Source: Clostridia bacterium (GTDB lineage: Bacteria; Bacillota; Clostridia; Oscillospirales; QAMX01). Taken from it: a DNA stretch of 11,322 bases. The stretch is from contig JAFYLV010000187.1 in NCBI GenBank assembly GCA_017556885.1, positions 1-11,322 on the forward strand, read 5' to 3'. Positions 1 to 6,148 of this stretch are shown piece by piece. The position numbers and the translations under genes are program-made. The stretch's first letter is position 1, and each line of letters starts with the position of its first letter. Under the pieces are notes generated by a model, which worked only from the letters and a program-made list of their open reading frames with translations, did not search any database and was not told the DNA's origin.

Positions 1-2
1 CA

Positions 3-251
3 CTTCTTATCCCTGAATGTGGATTCCAAAAATTTTTAATAATCGTGTCTGTTATACTGTTTATCATTCCTTGCATGATTGCTCTTAAATTTAAGGCAGA
101 GACAGGGTATTATGAATGTAAGAACTGTCAACATATGTTTGTTCCTAACTACAAAGAGATTGCAGTGTTGATGCAAACGCCAACCAGAAGATTGCTCAAG
201 TGCACGAAATGTGGAAAATGGACTTGGTGCAAAAAACTAACCAAGAGATAA
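3..251 (+). CDS. Zinc-ribbon membrane protein, 5' end outside window
   Basis: The reading frame is open from the window edge to the TAA at 249-251, so the true start probably lies upstream. A GTG at 45 is the only internal alternative, and no clear ribosome binding site precedes it. The visible part begins with a hydrophobic stretch that can form one membrane helix (in-frame residues around LIIVSVILFIIPCMIAL). A zinc-ribbon-like module with two cysteine pairs follows: CKNC after GYYE, and CTKC before GKWTW. The tail is short and basic. Small proteins of this layout (one helix, then YYEC..C and KC..CGKW) are common in Clostridia and are annotated only as zinc-ribbon or hypothetical proteins. 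I expect the four cysteines to bind one zinc ion. No function can be assigned. Base composition is AT-rich like the next two genes. Confidence 0.6.
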   Translation, partial: LLIPECGFQKFLIIVSVILFIIPCMIALKFKAETGYYECKNCQHMFVPNYKEIAVLMQTPTRRLLKCTKCGKWTWCKKLTKR

Positions 252-275
252 ATTCCAATTTGTCTGACTGATCGG

Positions 276-340
276 TATGGTTTCACTTTCCTTTTCATGG
301 TTTCAATTTCAAGTGAAACCATATGAAACCTATTGAAACC
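276..340. repeat. Five phased TGAAACC repeats, inverted and direct
   Basis: The 7-base motif TGAAACC occurs three times on the plus strand, starting at 314, 324 and 334, an exact 10-base period. Its complement GGTTTCA occurs twice, starting at 279 and 299, exactly 20 bases apart. The outermost inverted copy and the first direct copy form a perfect 11-base inverted repeat (276-286 against 313-323). All copies within each orientation lie on the same face of the helix. This suggests a cluster of protein-binding sites or a foldable element, but no known regulator can be named. The cluster lies between the zinc-ribbon gene and a terminator. Confidence 0.55.
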
Positions 341-368
341 GTATCATTATTATCAAACGAATTCACCA

Positions 369-394
369 AAAAGCCATCCGAAAGGGTGGCTTTT
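369..394 (+). terminator. Rho-independent terminator with GAAA loop
   Basis: An 11-base-pair stem (369-379 with 384-394) contains one G-T wobble and closes on a GAAA tetraloop. It ends in four T, balanced by an A-run on the 5' side, so it could also act on the minus strand. It lies about 118 bases after the zinc-ribbon stop codon, with the TGAAACC repeat cluster between them. Confidence 0.75.
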
Positions 395-422
395 CGCGTA
401 CTTGCCAACACAACAGATTTCG

Positions 423-451
423 TTGAAAAGAATCGGAAATTGTGGCATAAT
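423..451 (+). promoter_or_regulatory. Candidate housekeeping promoter for the 566 gene
   Basis: A -35 box TTGAAA (423-428) and a -10 box CATAAT (446-451) are separated by 17 bases. Transcription would start near 458, giving a leader of roughly 108 bases before the membrane-protein gene. It is placed just after the terminator at 369-394, as expected for a new transcription unit. The leader is AT-rich with a T-run around 492-499. Apart from the inverted repeat at 527-545, I see nothing further in it. Confidence 0.5.
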
Positions 452-526
452 TAGCATGGCAGTGTAATTCATTGGCTGAAAACAACGATTTCTTTTTTTA
501 GTGTTGTTCATTTTATATCCTTGAAA

Positions 527-545
527 TTGTAAAATACAGTTACAA
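527..545. promoter_or_regulatory. Possible TetR operator, 6-7-6 inverted repeat
   Basis: TTGTAA (527-532) and TTACAA (540-545) form a perfect inverted repeat with a 7-base spacer, eight bases upstream of the ribosome binding site of the membrane-protein gene. TetR-family repressors usually bind such palindromes near their own promoter, and a TetR-type gene is the second gene of this unit. Short palindromes are common by chance in AT-rich DNA, so the link is tentative. Confidence 0.3.
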
Positions 546-565
546 AATCAAAGGAGGTTCATAAA

Positions 566-907
566 ATGAACACGGACAAAATTATTGCGGAATCGATTGC
601 AAAGGATTATGCACCAAAGGAAAATTCAAAAATCAAGGCATTGAAAAAGCTGGATAACCGTGCAAAACTGCCGGCCACCGTTTTTACCTATTCTTGCGGA
701 ATTGTATCTGCGCTGATTTTCGGTACGGGTATGTGCATGGCAATGGGTGAAATTGGCGGAGGTATTGTAATGGGTATTGTTATCGGTGTGATCGGTATGA
801 TTGGTTGCGGTGTGAATTATCCCCTTTATAAGAGAATGCTTGAAAAAGGGAAAAAGAAATATGCCTATGAAATCGTACAACTTGCCCGTGAAATTTCCGA
901 CAAGTAA
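566..907 (+). CDS. Small two-helix membrane protein, unknown function
   Basis: This gene encodes 113 residues. The ATG has a strong AAAGGAGG ribosome binding site (551-558) seven bases upstream. Residues 1-36 are charged (MNTDKIIAESIAKDYAPKEN and a following lysine-rich stretch) and are probably cytoplasmic. Two hydrophobic, glycine-rich segments at about 37-60 and 64-87 form a membrane hairpin with a very short turn. Residues 88-113 are basic and amphipathic. Similar short proteins occur widely in Clostridia, and some database entries carry the label dihydropteridine reductase. Nothing in this sequence (no nucleotide-binding fold, two membrane helices) supports that name. It lies 30 bases before the TetR-type gene and is probably co-transcribed with it. 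It could be the target or sensor partner of that regulator, but the sequence does not show this. Confidence 0.8.
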   Translation: MNTDKIIAESIAKDYAPKENSKIKALKKLDNRAKLPATVFTYSCGIVSALIFGTGMCMAMGEIGGGIVMGIVIGVIGMIGCGVNYPLYKRMLEKGKKKYAYEIVQLAREISDK

Positions 908-937
908 CGGAGACATTTATGCAAGGAGTGAGGCGAT

Positions 938-1528
938 GTGAACAAATCGGAAAGTAAATATTTCAAAACCGCTGCGAAAATGGATCTTGCATTGATCTCT
1001 TTGCTGAAAAAGAAGCCGCTGGAATATATCACGGTAAGCGAAATTTGCAAAACAGCAGGTGTGAATCGTTCAACCTTTTATTTGCATTACGAAACGGTTG
1101 GTGAATTGCTGAACGAAAGTGCCCGATATTTGCTGGACAATTTTCTGGGATATTTTCCCACAGATGTAAAAACGGTAGTTAAAGGCTTGCAGGATCGTGA
1201 GCTTGGTGATTTGGTTTTCACGGATGAGAAATACGTGATGCCGTATCTCACATATATCCGGGAAAACAGGGAAGTCTTTCGTACAGCGGTTTTACATAAT
1301 CAGATCTTTGGGTTTGAAGATGTTTATAATCGAATGTTTGAAAGCATATTCAATCCGATTTTAGATAGATTTGACTATCCGCAAGACTGCCGCCAGTATG
1401 TGATGAAGTATTATCTTAACGGTATCCATGCCATTGTGCTTGAATGGTTAAGAAATGATTGTGATAGATCTGCCAAAGAAATATCTGAAATAATATGCCT
1501 GTGTATTTATGGACACGGTAGAAATTGA
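938..1528 (+). CDS. TetR/AcrR-family transcriptional regulator
   Basis: This gene encodes 196 residues, the usual TetR length. Translation starts at a GTG (938): the overlapping ATG at 936 reads straight into TGA, and AAGGAG (923-928) is nine bases before the GTG. The N-terminal domain (about 8-60) is a typical TetR helix-turn-helix. Its recognition part reads ITVSEICKTAGVNRSTFYLHY at about 31-51, followed by the E-L-L-N-E segment that links to the ligand domain. The remainder is helical and poorly conserved, as expected of an effector-binding dimerisation domain; it resembles the DhaS-type C-terminal class, which I cannot confirm. The gene is second in a likely unit with the small membrane protein and is followed at once by a strong terminator. 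It probably represses its own unit, perhaps through the inverted repeat at 527-545. Codons TTA and TCA are used, unlike the genes after 2 kb. Confidence 0.9.
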   Translation: MNKSESKYFKTAAKMDLALISLLKKKPLEYITVSEICKTAGVNRSTFYLHYETVGELLNESARYLLDNFLGYFPTDVKTVVKGLQDRELGDLVFTDEKYVMPYLTYIRENREVFRTAVLHNQIFGFEDVYNRMFESIFNPILDRFDYPQDCRQYVMKYYLNGIHAIVLEWLRNDCDRSAKEISEIICLCIYGHGRN

Positions 1529-1554
1529 AAAATCAGATTATAATTTTTTTGCTG

Positions 1555-1580
1555 AACGCCACCCTTTTGGGTGGCGTTTT
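1555..1580 (+). terminator. Strong rho-independent terminator after tetR-type gene
   Basis: A perfect 10-base-pair stem pairs AACGCCACCC (1555-1564) with GGGTGGCGTT (1569-1578) around a TTTT loop, and a T-run completes it. It ends 13 bases before the next promoter and closes the membrane protein-regulator unit. Confidence 0.9.
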
Positions 1581-1593
1581 GTAATAATAAATC

Positions 1594-1622
1594 TTGACAT
1601 TCCGGACTCTGTATAGTAAATA
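1594..1622 (+). promoter_or_regulatory. Housekeeping promoter of the lipoprotein gene
   Basis: A consensus -35 box TTGACA (1594-1599) is followed after 17 bases by TAAATA (1617-1622). Transcription would begin near 1629, about 56 bases before the start codon. The heptamer TATAGTA occurs twice here (1612 and 1621), which leaves the exact -10 position uncertain. Confidence 0.65.
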
Positions 1623-1684
1623 TAGTATAAAGAATATGGCATTGGCGACAAAGAGAGAAAAGAAAATGTGCGAAAGGAATGGGT

Positions 1685-3856
1685 ATGACTATGAATCGAA
1701 AAAAGTTTTTTCTGTTTGCGCGGCTTATGTGCATATTGTTGTTTTCGTGCACAACGGCTGCCTGCGAGGGAAAAATACCTGCCATTGAGGAGCCTCCGGT
1801 GCCTGTGGATAAATCTACGGGTAAGATGAATCCGACCATTGTATCTCCTCTGTACCCGACAGAGGATGTGGTGATTGCGGAGATTGATGTGGTCCGGGAT
1901 GGATATGCGGTGGATCCGACCGGCTTAAGCGACAGCACGGCCGGTATTCAAAAAGCACTGGATGACGTTGCTGCGGCGGGCGGCGGTACGGTTTGGATGC
2001 CTGCCGGTATCTATGCGGTCTCAAGGACAGTCAAGATCCCGGCTTTTGTTACGTTGCGGGGTGACTGGCAGGATCCGGATAAGGGCAATAAGTACGGAAC
2101 GGTTGTCAGTGTATGGATGGAGCCGGAGGATGCCGGTTCGGCCGGTGTATTTGAATTGGGCGGCTCCGGTGGAGTTGTGGGCATGACGGTCTATTATCCG
2201 TATCAGTCGATTGCAGATGTCAAACCCTATTCGTTTGCGTTTTACACCAAGGGACAGGGTGTCGACTATATGTTGTCCACGGTGAAAAATGTAACGGTCC
2301 TGAACGGTTACCGCGGGATCGGAGCCGGAGTTAATGAAACCACGGCGCACGAACAACTGACGGTGGAAAATTTCAAAGGAACTTTTCTCTACTGCGGTGC
2401 CGAAGTATATAACCAAGCGGATGTCGGAACGTGGGAAGAGGTGAGCATCAGCCCGAAGTATTGGGAAAAGGCGCTGAAATCCAAAACCCTCAAATCCCAT
2501 GCAAAGACCGAACAGCCCAAAGCAAAAGAGATCGCGGAGTACGTTAAGGAACATGCGGTTGGCCTGAAACTCGGAGATCTGGAATGGACCGAGTTTGGGG
2601 CGCTGCATGTGGATGGCTGCAAGATCGGCATTGAAATCATGCCGGGCAAGCGTATTCAGTTCGCGGGCTCTGTGTATGATGCGGAGATCGTCAACTGCGA
2701 AACGGGCATGATCGTTCACGAAATAGACGAACGCTGGGGTATGGTCGTTGCCCGCAGCACCTTTGAAAACGGCATTTACAATGAAGTGTTCGGTGACGTC
2801 AAAATGTGCGACGTCAAAACCACCGGCACGATCGAGGGCTTTGTTTTCAGCCCCGAGACGCCGGTAAACCTCAAAAAGTATGCCGTTGATTATCAAAGAA
2901 CCTATAAAAAACCAAAAGCAAAGCTGTATCTGCTGGATGACGGCATCAATAAGGATGAAGATACGGCCGAATCTATACAGGCACTTTTGGATGCGGCAGG
3001 CAAGACCGGCGGTGTGGTCTATATTCCGGCAGGACATTACCGGTTGGATCGGCCGCTGACGGTTCCTGCGGGGGTCGAGCTGCGCGGCGCTTCCTCGGTG
3101 GCAACCCGTGACCAGTCCGGTATGAGCGCCGGCACGGTGTTTGAGTGCTACTATGGGGATGACGAAAACAATGGCATTGCAGACCCGGCATTTATTACGC
3201 TGGATGGAAACTGTGCCGGTATTAACGGAATCCGTATCATCTATCCGGAGAACAGTCCGCTGAATGAGAATCTTGATACCACCTATGCGGTTCGCGGCAG
3301 GGGAAAAGGGGTTTATGCGGTCAACTGCAGCATTTCTGCGGCGGCATATGGTGTGGATTTCCGTGATTGCGACGAACATTATATCAAAAAGGTGACCGCC
3401 TGCTGCTATTACAATACCTATTTGCTCGGCGGCAAGAAAGGTGTTCTTTCCGGCTGCCTGCAAAACGGCACGGTTATTTACAGAACGGCAGGGGAAGGTC
3501 TTGTAAACTGGCCTTCGGGAGATATCTGGGAGCAATTGTTTGATCCGATTACCCGTAAAAAGACACAGTATATTATTGTGGACGGCGCGGTTGACCAGCG
3601 GATCTACAATACCTTTATCTACGGCTGCGCCAATATGATCGTTAACCGAAACTCCACGGGAACGTTGGCGGTCAACATTGGTTCCGACAATATCGGTGAT
3701 GAGGCGGCGCAGCTCGTGATGGAGAGCGGATCCATGGCAGCGATCAACGTCATGCGTTACAATGGATATTCCTATGATTATAAAGGCGGGGAACTGGAAC
3801 TTTATAACCGCATAACGATCCTGGATCCCAATGAAGAAACGGTAATTCTGCCGTAA
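1685..3856 (+). CDS. Lipoprotein with two pectate-lyase-3-like beta-helix domains
   Basis: This gene encodes 723 residues from the chosen ATG at 1685, six bases after AAAGGA. An ATG at 1679 abuts that site and is less likely; 1691 is a fair alternative. A basic N-terminus and short hydrophobic core lead to a lipobox at LFSC (Cys22) or TAAC (Cys27), so the protein should be lipid-anchored outside the cell. Residues about 68-130 match the start of a Pectate_lyase_3 domain: a D-S-T-A-G-I-Q-K-A-L helix, GGGTVWMPAGIY, then V-T-L-R-G. The same pattern returns at about 415-475 (E-S-I-Q-A-L-L, GGVVYIPAGHY, V-E-L-R-G). This implies two consecutive right-handed parallel beta-helices. Such folds bind or cleave polysaccharides, but I cannot identify catalytic residues or a substrate. 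It may be a glycan-active enzyme or a surface adhesin. The gene stands alone between its own promoter and a terminator. Confidence 0.82.
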   Translation: MTMNRKKFFLFARLMCILLFSCTTAACEGKIPAIEEPPVPVDKSTGKMNPTIVSPLYPTEDVVIAEIDVVRDGYAVDPTGLSDSTAGIQKALDDVAAAGGGTVWMPAGIYAVSRTVKIPAFVTLRGDWQDPDKGNKYGTVVSVWMEPEDAGSAGVFELGGSGGVVGMTVYYPYQSIADVKPYSFAFYTKGQGVDYMLSTVKNVTVLNGYRGIGAGVNETTAHEQLTVENFKGTFLYCGAEVYNQADVGTWEEVSISPKYWEKALKSKTLKSHAKTEQPKAKEIAEYVKEHAVGLKLGDLEWTEFGALHVDGCKIGIEIMPGKRIQFAGSVYDAEIVNCETGMIVHEIDERWGMVVARSTFENGIYNEVFGDVKMCDVKTTGTIEGFVFSPETPVNLKKYAVDYQRTYKKPKAKLYLLDDGINKDEDTAESIQALLDAAGKTGGVVYIPAGHYRLDRPLTVPAGVELRGASSVATRDQSGMSAGTVFECYYGDDENNGIADPAFITLDGNCAGINGIRIIYPENSPLNENLDTTYAVRGRGKGVYAVNCSISAAAYGVDFRDCDEHYIKKVTACCYYNTYLLGGKKGVLSGCLQNGTVIYRTAGEGLVNWPSGDIWEQLFDPITRKKTQYIIVDGAVDQRIYNTFIYGCANMIVNRNSTGTLAVNIGSDNIGDEAAQLVMESGSMAAINVMRYNGYSYDYKGGELELYNRITILDPNEETVILP

Positions 3857-3859
3857 TTT

Positions 3860-3902
3860 GCAAAAAATGGATGTGCACTGAAAAGGGCACATCCATTTTT
3901 GC
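3860..3902. terminator. Bidirectional terminator between convergent genes
   Basis: TGGATGTGC (3868-3876) pairs with GCACATCCA (3887-3895). The stem extends through an A-run on one side and a T-run on the other to GC at both ends, around a 10-base loop. It starts four bases after the lipoprotein stop codon. The A/T flanks let it work on both strands, so it may also stop transcripts from the serpin gene on the minus strand. The following bases to 4005 hold only a weak imperfect inverted repeat (ATAGTCG at 3920-3926 with CGACTAT at 3956-3962). Confidence 0.88.
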
Positions 3903-4005
3903 ATAACGAAAACCACGCAATAGTCGCCGTGTTCTTCGACGTACAATAGCCTATTCGACTATACTGTATTTTTTACTGTTCTACTCTGTTTGTATAAACG
4001 CCATG

Positions 4006-5415
4006 TTACGGCTGATTTACACACCCCACAAACAACGGGACGGATTCTGTGGTAATGGCGAACAGGAAGGGACGATCCAGAACAAAGTCGATGATCTCTT
4101 CGGGAGGTGCGGGACTTCCGGCGCCCGGGAACTCGATATAAGTTGCAGCCTTGACGCCTTCCTCATCGATCTGTACTCTCACAGATTGGTTAGCTTCCGT
4201 CAGGAAGATGGGGACGTCCCCGGTAATTTCGCTGAAATTCGCCGTGCCTTGCTCAAACACATCCGTCACACCCATTTTCCGAAAACCGTCTTTCAGGTTT
4301 AAAGTGCTGTTGACATCGAATTTGGGCACGGACAAATTTACCTTCATCCACTTTTCGTTTTCCCAGTCCTGCTGCAGAACCATCTGCATATACTGACCGT
4401 CAGCCAGCACATCAGCGGTCGTATAGCCTTCATCCGGAAGGATAAACCACATTGTGCTTCCGTTTTTCAGCCAAAGCGCAACCGCACTGAACTTGTCTCC
4501 GTAGTAGTAATTCATCTGCGCAAGCTTCTTGTTCATGAAGGTGACGGTTATATCTCCGTCGGGGGCGTGAAATACACCCTCTGTGTTGTTGGCGGCCTTG
4601 AACTGATCCTGCCATTTGGCCTGGAAGTAGATGGTGGAGTACAGAGCCAGAATATTCTCCGGGGACAGGTTAATGTTCTTGCTTTCGTTCTTAAGAAGTC
4701 CGCCGGTGTTATTGTTGAGCCATGCACCGATGGCTTTGTTGATTTTTTGGCTGCCAAGATCTCCCTTGTAGACGGATGCATAGTGGTAATAGGCAAGGTT
4801 ATCCATTGCATCCCGGTTATAATTCAAGCCCTCCTCCAGCCATAGGGAGTTGGCCAGTGCGGATATTTCATGCCCGTTGTCGTTGTAGGAACTTTCCCAG
4901 ACCGCACCGACTTGCCGGCGCAGCGCATCGATATCGCGAGCGCCAAACAGATCCAGGATCTGCTGGCGGCTTGCTCCGTCTGTCAGCTCTGTCATCATGG
5001 AAAGACCGATATATGCATTGACGGGCGACCATAGCCGATTCTCACTGCCCTGGGTGCTCAGAAACTGAGCGGAGCCGTTGGTAAAGAAGGGGGCAAGGGC
5101 ATCGACGGTTTCTCCGGTCGTGTCCGACAGGAACTTTTGCTCGGCTCGCCACTTGTCAATGTCTGCCTGCCATGCGTTTTCATCCTCGTAATCGTCCCGA
5201 TCCGGCAACTGCATTTGACGGGATTCGGATGCGAGGCTTACCGCCTTTGCGGAGATCGTCATAGGCAAACTCGGCATATTGAAAAGCAGCGCTAAGATAA
5301 GAACGGCGGCAGCCGCACTGATCCAGTATTTTGTTTTCTTCTTTTTTCGCTTTGCCGCATCTGTGACATACTTTTCATCCACATAGCTCAAAGCCTTTGC
5401 GACTTTCTCATTCAT
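4006..5415 (-). CDS. Membrane-anchored serpin in anti-sigma position
   Basis: This gene encodes 469 residues from the ATG at 5415, nine bases after AGGAGG; an ATG at 5421 is only three bases from that site. Residues 1-29 are a charged cytoplasmic tail ending in a run of lysines. Residues about 31-48 form one membrane helix, and 50-103 a linker. Residues about 104-469 are a full-length serpin. Family motifs appear in order: LWSPVNAYIGLSMM and DGASRQQIL, INKAIGAWLNNNTGG, YSTIYFQAKW, VPKFDV, FRKMGVTDVF with NFSEI, the loop hinge DEEGVKAAT (417-425), DRPFLFAI and PLFVGCVNQP. Serpins trap serine or cysteine proteases after cleavage of the reactive loop. The tail and helix resemble those of Clostridia anti-sigma-like proteins encoded after ECF factors. 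The gene overlaps the sigma gene by 8 bases, so translational coupling is likely. Residue P14 of the hinge is Val rather than the usual Thr/Ser. An ordinary surface protease inhibitor is the simpler alternative role. Confidence 0.88.
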   Translation of the reverse strand: MNEKVAKALSYVDEKYVTDAAKRKKKKTKYWISAAAAVLILALLFNMPSLPMTISAKAVSLASESRQMQLPDRDDYEDENAWQADIDKWRAEQKFLSDTTGETVDALAPFFTNGSAQFLSTQGSENRLWSPVNAYIGLSMMTELTDGASRQQILDLFGARDIDALRRQVGAVWESSYNDNGHEISALANSLWLEEGLNYNRDAMDNLAYYHYASVYKGDLGSQKINKAIGAWLNNNTGGLLKNESKNINLSPENILALYSTIYFQAKWQDQFKAANNTEGVFHAPDGDITVTFMNKKLAQMNYYYGDKFSAVALWLKNGSTMWFILPDEGYTTADVLADGQYMQMVLQQDWENEKWMKVNLSVPKFDVNSTLNLKDGFRKMGVTDVFEQGTANFSEITGDVPIFLTEANQSVRVQIDEEGVKAATYIEFPGAGSPAPPEEIIDFVLDRPFLFAITTESVPLFVGCVNQP

Positions 5416-5965
5416 CCACATAGCCCTCCTTTATGAGGTGTTCACGGAGTTGCCTCCGGATTCTGCCCAGACGTACGCTGGCCGCGTTTTCCTGCAGACC
5501 GAGATCCCTGGCAATCTCCTGCACCGGATCACCGAACCAGTATCTGCGAAGAAACAATGCGCGGTTATCGGCGCTCACGGTTGCCAAAAAGCGATTGATG
5601 GCAAGGCCAAGCTCTTTGACTTCTACGGTTTCCTCCAGCGCAGGGGCAGGAATGCAGTTTTCCAGTTCGTCGATAGACAGGTCGTATCGGCAGTCCCGTT
5701 TTCCGGCGGTAATGTATTTGAGACGGTCCAGAGAAATATTCCGTCCGGTCGCATACACATAACCGGCCAGTGGATCGGGATTCTTGGGTGGAACTGTGTT
5801 CCAGATGGCAAGGTAAGTGTCATTTACGGATTCTTCTGCATCTTGGCGCACACCAAGAATGTTCATGGCGATAGACATCAGCCGGTTTCCAAACTTTTTG
5901 GCAAGTGCTTCGAAGACACTCTCCGCCCTTTGCCAGAGAAGTTTTATAATTTTTTGATCGTCCAT
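5408..5965 (-). CDS. ECF-type RNA polymerase sigma factor
   Basis: This gene encodes 185 residues from the ATG at 5965, seven bases after AGGAGG; the ATG at 5971 is only one base from it. It is a two-domain sigma-70 factor of ECF size. Region 2 spans about 20-90 and includes DAEESVNDTYLAIWNTVPP (42-60), which contacts core polymerase and the -10 element. Region 4 spans about 120-178, with helix-turn-helix residues PVQEIARDLGLQENAASVRL that read the -35 element. Regions 1.1 and 3 are absent, as in ECF factors. It directs polymerase to a small set of promoters and is normally held inactive by a membrane partner encoded just downstream. Here that position is filled by the serpin gene, which starts before this gene ends. 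An ECF-like promoter lies immediately upstream, so it probably activates its own transcription. Confidence 0.92.
   Translation of the reverse strand: MDDQKIIKLLWQRAESVFEALAKKFGNRLMSIAMNILGVRQDAEESVNDTYLAIWNTVPPKNPDPLAGYVYATGRNISLDRLKYITAGKRDCRYDLSIDELENCIPAPALEETVEVKELGLAINRFLATVSADNRALFLRRYWFGDPVQEIARDLGLQENAASVRLGRIRRQLREHLIKEGYVDE
5425..5430 (-). promoter_or_regulatory. Ribosome binding site of the serpin gene
   Basis: AGGAGG lies inside the last codons of the sigma gene. It is nine bases from the ATG at 5415 but only three from the ATG at 5421, which favours 5415 as the start. Confidence 0.7.
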
Positions 5966-5972
5966 AGACATC

Positions 5973-5978
5973 CCTCCT
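5973..5978 (-). promoter_or_regulatory. Ribosome binding site of the sigma gene
   Basis: AGGAGG is seven bases from the ATG at 5965 and one base from the ATG at 5971, so it selects 5965. If the promoter at 5987-6014 is used, this site lies almost at the 5' end of the transcript. Confidence 0.7.
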
Positions 5979-5986
5979 CACCTATG

Positions 5987-6014
5987 TAATCGAATTTCCG
6001 GGGGAAATGTTACA
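5987..6014 (-). promoter_or_regulatory. ECF-type promoter with dyad spacer
   Basis: Read on the minus strand, TGTAAC (6014-6009) and CGATTA (5992-5987) are 16 bases apart. This fits the usual ECF arrangement of an AAC-containing -35 box and a CG-led -10 box. The spacer is almost wholly a perfect inverted repeat, ATTTCC-CCC-GGAAAT (6008-5994). Transcription would begin near 5980, leaving a leader of only about 15 bases. The likely reader is the sigma factor encoded next. Confidence 0.55.
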
Positions 6015-6090
6015 TCTATGATAGCGTATTTTTTTGAAAAATGATAGATTCAAGAAGAGAAAAGTTTCTGTAAATACTGTCAAAGAAAAT

Positions 6091-6133
6091 GCCGTCGGTG
6101 CCCAAAGGCATCGGATGAAAAATAAAGGACGGC
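6091..6133. other. Nested hairpin in the intergenic region
   Basis: CGGTGCC (6096-6102) pairs with GGCATCG (6107-6113) around a CAAA loop, with one G-T wobble. An outer pairing, GCCGT (6091-6095) with ACGGC (6129-6133), encloses it. No T-run follows on either strand, so it is not a typical terminator. It lies between the divergent promoters of the sigma gene and the GH42 operon and may be an operator or leader structure. Apart from this hairpin and the two promoters, I see no gene or site in 5966-6239. Confidence 0.3.
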
Positions 6134-6148
6134 CTGCGGGTGTTGCGG

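Noticed and set aside
276..340. TGAAACC repeats as a CRISPR array
   Set aside because: The units are seven bases with a ten-base period and mixed orientation. There are no 20-40 base repeats, no spacers and no cas genes.
626..916. Minus-strand frame opposite the small membrane protein
   Set aside because: Its His/Thr/Asn-rich composition reflects glycine- and valine-rich codons on the other strand. The plus-strand gene has a strong ribosome binding site and a membrane hairpin.
2021..3946. Minus-strand frame of 641 codons opposite the lipoprotein gene
   Set aside because: Same register effect; no motif, and it reads through the terminator hairpin at 3860-3902.
3903..4005. Imperfect inverted repeats between the convergent genes as a small RNA or attachment site
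   Set aside because: Arms are only seven bases, there is no T-run after them, no integrase is nearby, and no direct-repeat core was found.
5438..5989. Plus-strand frame of 183 codons opposite the sigma gene
   Set aside because: The minus-strand sigma factor has clear region 2 and 4 motifs, a ribosome binding site and an overlapping partner gene; the opposite frame has none of these.
6074..6097. TGTAAA with a downstream CGTC as a second ECF-type promoter on the plus strand
   Set aside because: The spacing is about 18 bases and the -35 box lacks the AAC core. The extended -10 promoter at 6149-6177 explains the operon better.
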